Positions 58,532-64,000 of a stretch of DNA of 64,000 bases are shown here, piece by piece (the first letter of the stretch is position 1; every line of letters starts with the position of its first letter). The notes under the pieces are model-generated. The model saw only the letters and a list, made by a program, of their open reading frames with translations. It ran no database searches and had not been told where the DNA came from. A program made the position numbers and the translations under genes. Origin of the DNA: Trichomonas vaginalis G3 (lineage: Eukaryota; Parabasalia; Trichomonadida; Trichomonadidae); assembly GCF_026262505.1 (NCBI RefSeq), contig NC_067205.1, positions 4,898,001-4,962,000 on the forward strand, read 5' to 3'.

Positions 58532-58764
58532 CAAATTTATACTAATTTACTTCAAAATACAAAAGTATTTGACAGCTAAAATTAGTTACTTTAGCAAGCC
58601 TATCAATACCCTTTTACGATTATTGCTACTTTTTCGAAATAAAAGTAAAAACAAATTTATACTAATTTACTTCAAAATACAAAAGTATTTGACAGCTAAA
58701 ATTAGTTACTTTAGCAAGCCTATCAATACCCTTTTACGATTATTGCTACTTTTTCGAAATAAAA
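58532..58764. repeat. 120-bp tandem duplication
   Basis: CAAATTTATACTAATTTAC restarts at 58652, 120 bp after 58532. The copies are near-identical. Located between the MULE end and the transposase 3' end. Confidence 0.9.
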
Positions 58765-58842
58765 TAAATTTATTATCAAAAACCTTTTTTTCTTAGTAAA
58801 AATAAAAATGTTATTTTATATCAAGTTTTTATTCATAAATTT

Positions 58843-60554
58843 TTATAATGTTGTATAAATTTGAAGGTGGAAATCTGTAATAATTTTATCTTGAAAAGAC
58901 TTGGCATTCTCAACAATGAATTGAGGGGTATTGCATCCAAATTCTGTAATTTGCGTGAGAATACTAAGCTTGATTTCCATTGGGATACTTAATTTCGAAA
59001 AATACTGGGTCATTCGTTTTTGAACCTTTGCTGCCTTGACAACTTTATCAAGTAGGTCATCTAAACCCAATTGAAGCGTATTTAAGTTTGCTGATGAGTT
59101 AACTATTAACGATTTAATTTTATCAGTGAGCATTATACATTTTTCTGTATCCAGTCTGATTGTAGACTTTTTTGGCTTTTTTTCAGATGGCAACGGATTT
59201 GGAATTTTGTCTCTGAGCCTTATATCTTGAGAAATTCTGTAATAAAATGAAGGAACGATAAAATCGATTAATTTCATCACAAATCGATCAAATCTCATGA
59301 AAATTGTTCCGCCAAAGTAGTAATATTTAATTTTTTTGTTAATCGATTCTGAAATGTTATTTGTGAGAGCTAAATTTTCATCTCTTTCAGCGGCTGTCCA
59401 TCTTTCTTGGTTTGATATCCATTGATTTTGTATGTATTTTGAAAATTCTGGGAATTTTTCGGCTATTTCCAGAATTTTTTTGAACGTTGGTTCAATCCAT
59501 TCTTTCTTGCCATTTCTGCCGTATGCAAGATAGTTCATTTTTGTATCTAATATCAATTTGTCTGAACTCTCAAATGCATAATCTTTCAAATTTTTTCTGA
59601 ACGCCCTCATTACATGAACTGCACACCAATGAAGGATAACTTCTGGAAAAGAGTTGATAATCGCATTTTCGATTTCTTGTGCACAATCTGACATAAAATA
59701 TTTTGGTTTTACTTTTGCCCAGTTAAAAAATGCCTTGAGACAGAATGCAATATTTTCTGAAGTGTTTGGATAAACGACAAATTGAAAAATTGGGAATGCA
59801 TGTGTATTTGGAAATTTGGCTGATATCATGTAAAACAACATTTTAAATTCAAGTAATGAATGGGTTGCATCAATAAAATGCTCTTTCACAATTTTGATTA
59901 TGTCCAGAAATTTGAAAGAAGCATAATAAAAGATTAATTTCTTTGGTTTGTTGTAATTATCGACATCGAAATAAATTAAATCTTTTGGTGACTCTTGTTC
60001 TTTGATACCCTTAAATAATTGAGTTGACTTGAATTGATTATCATCGTACTTTTGAATACCTTTGATCTTTTTATTTCCTTTTTCCTGAATTGTTTTCATT
60101 TGATCTGAAGATGCATTCAAAAAAGATGGCCTGTTAAGTGGATCATCCAGATCAAGTTTTTTGTCGCATTCAATTTGAGCCATTTTCGGATCACCCCCTG
60201 TTTTATAAAATTAATAAGTACCCGACGATAGCATTGTGATAATGTGTGGTATTTCTTTGTCTCATCTTTGATTTGATTGTGATTATGTGTTCCATTATAT
60301 TCTGTTAGGATATATTCTTCATCATCCTTTAGAAATGAGATACATGCTTCACATTTATCTGCACTGCACCTGAATTTTAATTTTGTTCCCCCTAAATTTG
60401 GATTTTTTTTTAATTGATATGGACAACCTGCATGGCATTCGTTATCAATGACAGCTTTCATAGCATCTATATAAGATAGCCTTTCTTTAAGTTCGCATGG
60501 TGCATCGATATGCATCAAAAAAATGAAATGAAATTTCAATATCAAAAAAAGCAC
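58843..60554 (-). CDS. MULE transposase with N-terminal zinc finger (one-base frameshift)
   Basis: Two overlapping frames (60117-60554 and 58843-60183) read as one protein broken in a G run near 60193. The N-terminal part has a FLYWCH/WRKY-like finger: C-x-AGC...KFRCSADKCEACI and YNGTHNHN. The C-terminal 446 residues have the MULE/DDE fold: LIYFDVDNY, FIDATHSLLEF, FQFVVYPNTSENIAFCLKAFFNWA, YFMSDCAQEIENAI and HWCAVHVMRAF, the Asp and C-x-x-H pattern of Mutator-like transposases. Encoded in the element 58354-61285. Active only if the G-run shift is an error. Confidence 0.88.
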
Positions 60555-61019
60555 AAAATTTGAAAAAATTCACAAATCTCGGTTTCTGAAAGAAAATGGC
60601 CTCTTAAACTTTGTGCATATATTCATCTATAAGACACATTGTATCCATATATTATTTAGCCAACACAACTTATCTGGTATCGAGAAAATTCAAAAAAAGC
60701 ACAAAATTTGAAAATTGCTCGGTTCTACATTCAAAATAAATTTCATTAATTTTTACGTACATATTAAGGTACTTATCTTCTACATATATAATCTTCATTA
60801 GATATATACATGATAAATAAAATTCATAAAACATTAAAAATCAAAAAATTAGATGAACCTTGGCAATTAAACTTTATTAAATAATAGTTGTTTATAAATT
60901 ATATTATATTATCATTTAATATTATTTTGATAATGAAGATTTTATTTTGCAATAATATAAACGAAATTTTTTACCTTATGAACTTTTGATGGAAATATGC
61001 AAATTTAAAATAATAAAGA
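60555..61019. other. Non-coding right part of the MULE
   Basis: AT-rich. AAAAAAGCACAAAATTTGAAAA occurs twice (about 60545 and 60693). No gene. Confidence 0.5.
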
Positions 61020-61145
61020 AAGCCGCGAGCGAAGCGATCGGCTTAGTTCGAAGATTTTGATTCAAATCTTTGCTGATCTGTAATTCGCGGAAGCCGCGAG
61101 CGAAGCGATCGGCTTAGGTCTAAGATTTTGATTCAAATCTTTGCT
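61020..61145. repeat. 70-bp tandem repeat with GC-rich hairpin
   Basis: AAGCCGCGAGCGAAGCGATC (stem AAGCCG/CGGCTT) followed by AAGATTTTGATTCAAATCTT (a palindrome) occurs at 61020 and 61090. The GCGAGCGAAGCG loop resembles the loop of the hairpin at 16440. Confidence 0.85.
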
Positions 61146-61303
61146 TATATTCCTTAAATTCTTTATGAAACTCGCAACAGTTCCATAAAAAAATTTAAAT
61201 TCTAAACTGTCGAAATTACCGATCGGTAATCACATCCTTCACGGGTGTGTCACTTTTTACAAGCGTGTCACTTTTAGCTAAAATTACCCCTACTCCCAAC
61301 TCT

Positions 61304-62357
61304 TTAAGGGTGCACACGAGAGGATCATGTAAACTTCAGAATTTAGAACCTTATTTTTAGGCATTATCTTGGCTACCTATTTTAGGCTCGAAAAGCAAAA
61401 AATATCAAAAAATACAACTTGACTCCATTATGACCCTTTCATGGAGGTAGTTTTTATCCGCTAGTATTTTCCCTTTGAATCTCTTTACAATTCGAAATCA
61501 AATTCAAATCTCAGTAGAAGAAAGGAAGAATCGACTTACTACGGTTGTAATACGAATAAATACATATATTTAATTATTTTTATTTACATAATAATTGTTT
61601 GAAGCTCATATTCCAACAAATTTTTAAATAAAAACATTAAAATGTTGAAAATGTTCATATATTTTAATAGGGTTTTGGCACTTTATTGAGGAATTACTAC
61701 ATACATAGTCGAACTGAACTTGATATTTTGAAATTTAAATTATTTATCAAAATTAAAATTTAACTTGAAATTTATAATTATTTAGTCATATTTTGCATAA
61801 TTCTAAGTAGATTTTGTCAAAAATCAAGAAAGAAAAATTTTAACGTGCTTTTATTTTTTCTTTTTTATAATAATACATATTATTATATAATTAACATATT
61901 CATAATGTTTCACCCTTTCAAAAATATAATCCTCCTCCTCCTCTCAAATAAACGTACATACGGGTGGCCTCTTTTTTCAAAAAATTAAAATTTGAAATTT
62001 TGGGCTCAAATATTAGAGATTTTTTCAACCTTCAACGATATATGTTGTCTATATCAGACCTCCTTTCTTTTTGATACTTAACATTGTTCCTAAATCTTAG
62101 CCGTTAAGGCTGTTCTGAAAATATTTTTTTTTCGAAAAAATTCGAAAAAAATTCTTAAAATTCAAAAATCCCTTAATTCCTGAGGATTTTGGAAAAAAGT
62201 TTTTACATGAACATGTGTATATTATATGAAGTATATTGATAAGGTAAAAAACAAATTTTATTGCATATTCATCGAGAAAATAAACTAACGAATCCCTCAA
62301 AATTGAGAGGGTAATCCTCCTCCTCTCAAATAAACGTACATACGGGTGCACCCTTAA
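61304..62357. mobile_element. 1.05-kb element with TTAAGGGTGCAC inverted repeats
   Basis: TTAAGGGTGCACACG at 61304 and its counterpart CGGGTGCACCCTTAA ending at 62357 form 12-bp terminal inverted repeats. No convincing gene inside; the 94-codon frame at 62097-62381 runs over the end and is doubtful. A ~33-bp direct repeat CCTCCTCCTCTCAAATAAAC... (about 61934 and 62317) suggests a partial internal copy of the right end. Non-autonomous DNA transposon by structure. Confidence 0.7.
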
Positions 62358-63263
62358 TAGATAATTGTTGTTTGAAGGCATTGTATACCAACTTAAATTG
62401 ATCGATAATGTGAATGAACTGAATACGAATTATTAATTTAGTGATATATATTGTAAAATTTTGTACAATTGAGAACATCGGTTCGATAATTTTTGTTTTT
62501 TAGCATTTCTTCAGCTCAAAAATTGAAAATAATTATGAAAAAAAATAAATGCAAAAAATTTGAGAATTTTGGTAATACAAGACTTATATAAAATGTTTTC
62601 TTAAAAATTAACATTTTGATAATATAAATGATTTCTGAACTTTTTGAATAGTTCACAAATAATTGAGAAAATTACAAAATTTACTGAAATATAATATTTA
62701 TTATTAATTATGATTAAATACAAAATGTTACAGTAAAATTATAAATCAACAAAGCTCTCAATTTCTATCTTAAAACTTCAAGAAATAAATTAAATTAAAA
62801 TATAAAAAAATTAATAACACGTTCAATACATATAAAATCCTTGGAGAATCCTTTTCATTATACATCGATAATATTTATTACTGGTTGATTTTGCAATTAA
62901 TATTAATTGTTTCTTAAATCCATTTTTATACACAATTTTGTGAGAGTAACACAATTTTTTCTTCATACAAAGATAATATATTTGAATTCATTTTCTCAAT
63001 ACATTTTAATCAAAATAAAATTAATTTAATTGAAAATTAATTATTTCTGAGAAAAAAAGTTATTGAATCATTCATACTTCTCTACATAATTTGAACTAAA
63101 TAATATTAAATCTTTTATTGTATGAAAATTCAAATTTTTGAGATCAAAATTTACTAATATTGAAAGAACCCTAAATTCAAGGATCAATCACCATCAATAG
63201 CCTCTAATAATATTTCATTCATTTAATTATATTATTTGAATTCAACAAAAAAATTATTTTCAA
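62358..63263. other. AT-rich intergenic region, no gene seen
   Basis: No open frame of note; 5' flank of the gene at 63264 at its end. Confidence 0.5.
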
Positions 63264-63701
63264 ATGATCAATTATTATTACCCTCCATTATTTCCTGCGA
63301 ATCCATACATCCCAAAACAAAAGAGAAATACAACACAAAGTATTCGAGATAATGAAAGGACATTAGCGCGGTTAAAGAAAAACGGATTTAAAATCGAATA
63401 TGTAACTGCTTATATTGATCGGCAGTTTGGCACTCATGTTTCTTCAGCTAATTTACTTACCTTCGCCCATGAGCTTTGCGAAAAATTATCGTTAAAACTT
63501 GATCGCATTGCAAAACGTAATAAAAATGCTCTTTTCTGCTGGTATGCTGAAAATTGGCATATCGTTCAACCACATCTGAAAGATCTAACATTGCCCTTAA
63601 AACATGAAAGTGATAACCAAGACGAAAAGAATACTAATAATAATACTCAAGAGAATGATCCTATGGAAATTTCTCAATTATTGAATCACCATGATGAATA
63701 A
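63264..63701 (+). CDS. Unknown protein, 145 aa
   Basis: ATG at 63264. Pro/Tyr-rich start (MINYYYPPLFPANPYIP), then an ~85-residue basic helical domain (IRDNERTLARLKKNGFKIEYVTAYIDRQFG ... HELCEKLSLKLDRIAKRNKNALFCWYAENWHIVQPHL) and an acidic Asn/Asp-rich tail. The layout suggests a small DNA- or protein-binding domain, but I recognise no family. Standard host base composition, no damage. Confidence 0.6.
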   Translation: MINYYYPPLFPANPYIPKQKRNTTQSIRDNERTLARLKKNGFKIEYVTAYIDRQFGTHVSSANLLTFAHELCEKLSLKLDRIAKRNKNALFCWYAENWHIVQPHLKDLTLPLKHESDNQDEKNTNNNTQENDPMEISQLLNHHDE

Positions 63702-64000
63702 AATGTTTGAGTTATTTCTTATGTATTTTCACTTTGTTTTAATTTTTTTTTATTTATTCAAATCCAATTAAAGTATTTAAAAGAAAATGCTTCAGTTTTT
63801 AATAACATAAGTTTCTTGATTCTAAGATATTCTAAATATTAAAATTTGTTATTATTGAAAGAAGTTTGTGACTTGATAAATATTATATTAGATCAACCGA
63901 AATGTAATATTAATGACAATGAGTACTCAAATTGATATTTTGCATCTAGTTTCCTATAAGTTTTGATTTCAAAATAATTGTAATGAACCTTGAAATTTAA

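Larger units (their letters stand above)
58354..61285. mobile_element. MULE transposon with 20-bp terminal inverted repeats
   Basis: AATTTTAGCTAAAAGTGACA at 58354-58373 is repeated in reverse complement at 61266-61285. The 2.9-kb interior contains one MULE-type gene. A second GTGTCACTTTTTAC copy lies just inside the right end. No clear target-site duplication was found. Confidence 0.78.

Noticed and set aside
62097-62381. 94-codon minus-strand frame at the end of the 1.05-kb element
   Set aside because: It crosses the terminal inverted repeat and is rich in low-complexity Phe/Ile/Lys; no support as a gene.

Overview
The window looks like a draft-assembled nuclear contig of a trichomonad parabasalid (Trichomonas/Tritrichomonas type). 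The DNA is strongly AT-rich and the genes are intron-free and tightly packed. Host-type genes include a trichomonad-style cytosolic malate/lactate dehydrogenase, DUF3447 ankyrin-like proteins, an R2R3 Myb protein, a beta-helix membrane protein and a tRNA-Leu(UAG). They flank a block of Maverick (Polinton) virus-like transposons. A species name is inference only.

Layout. 1-15.4 kb is host chromosome. Two arms of about 3.2 kb (1-3237 and 6006-9247) form a large inverted duplication; each carries the tRNA-Leu, a discoidin-like gene remnant and a DUF3447 gene (broken on the left, intact on the right). The arms are separated by the 5' part of the dehydrogenase gene, a hairpin array and a gene-poor spacer. 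An ankyrin protein, a 430-bp-arm palindrome, a beta-helix protein and a Myb gene follow. 15.7-57.6 kb is Maverick DNA in at least three pieces. M1 (about 15.7-17.46 kb) keeps a terminus, a small amphipathic virion-type protein and a packaging ATPase that lost its Walker A. M2 (about 17.46-31.5 kb) has a penton-like protein, major capsid protein, HNH protein, protein-primed DNA polymerase B, ATPase and conserved unknown genes. M3 (about 31.5-57.6 kb, with an N gap at 49340-49366) has ATPase, penton-like proteins, two phage-type receptor fibres, two integrases, a KilA-N protein, PolB and a D12-class DNA methyltransferase. M2 and M3 face each other: the block of ATPase plus three conserved genes is in mirror order on either side of about 31.5 kb. 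57.6-64 kb is host or transposon DNA, with a MULE (FLYWCH/WRKY-type finger plus transposase) inside short terminal inverted repeats, a second 1-kb element with its own inverted repeats, and one unknown small gene.

How the genes work together. The Maverick genes form a virion-plus-transposon kit: integrase for insertion, PolB for protein-primed replication, an A32/FtsK-like ATPase for packaging, capsid and penton-like proteins, small Gly-rich amphipathic proteins that could act on membranes, fibres for attachment, and a methyltransferase. Almost every long gene carries one or more single-base indels, mostly in homopolymers. Some may be assembly errors and some real decay; they cannot be separated by reading.

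Most novel signals. (1) Miniature paired-hairpin cassettes (24-37 bp, mostly three-base loops) sit in frame inside unrelated Maverick genes, and two unrelated proteins share the same inserted peptide. (2) Non-autonomous elements built largely of arrays of long near-perfect palindromes interrupt Maverick genes with clean target-site duplications. (3) Bacteriophage tail-collar-type fibres occur in a eukaryotic Maverick. (4) A dehydrogenase has Met at the specificity-switch position 91.
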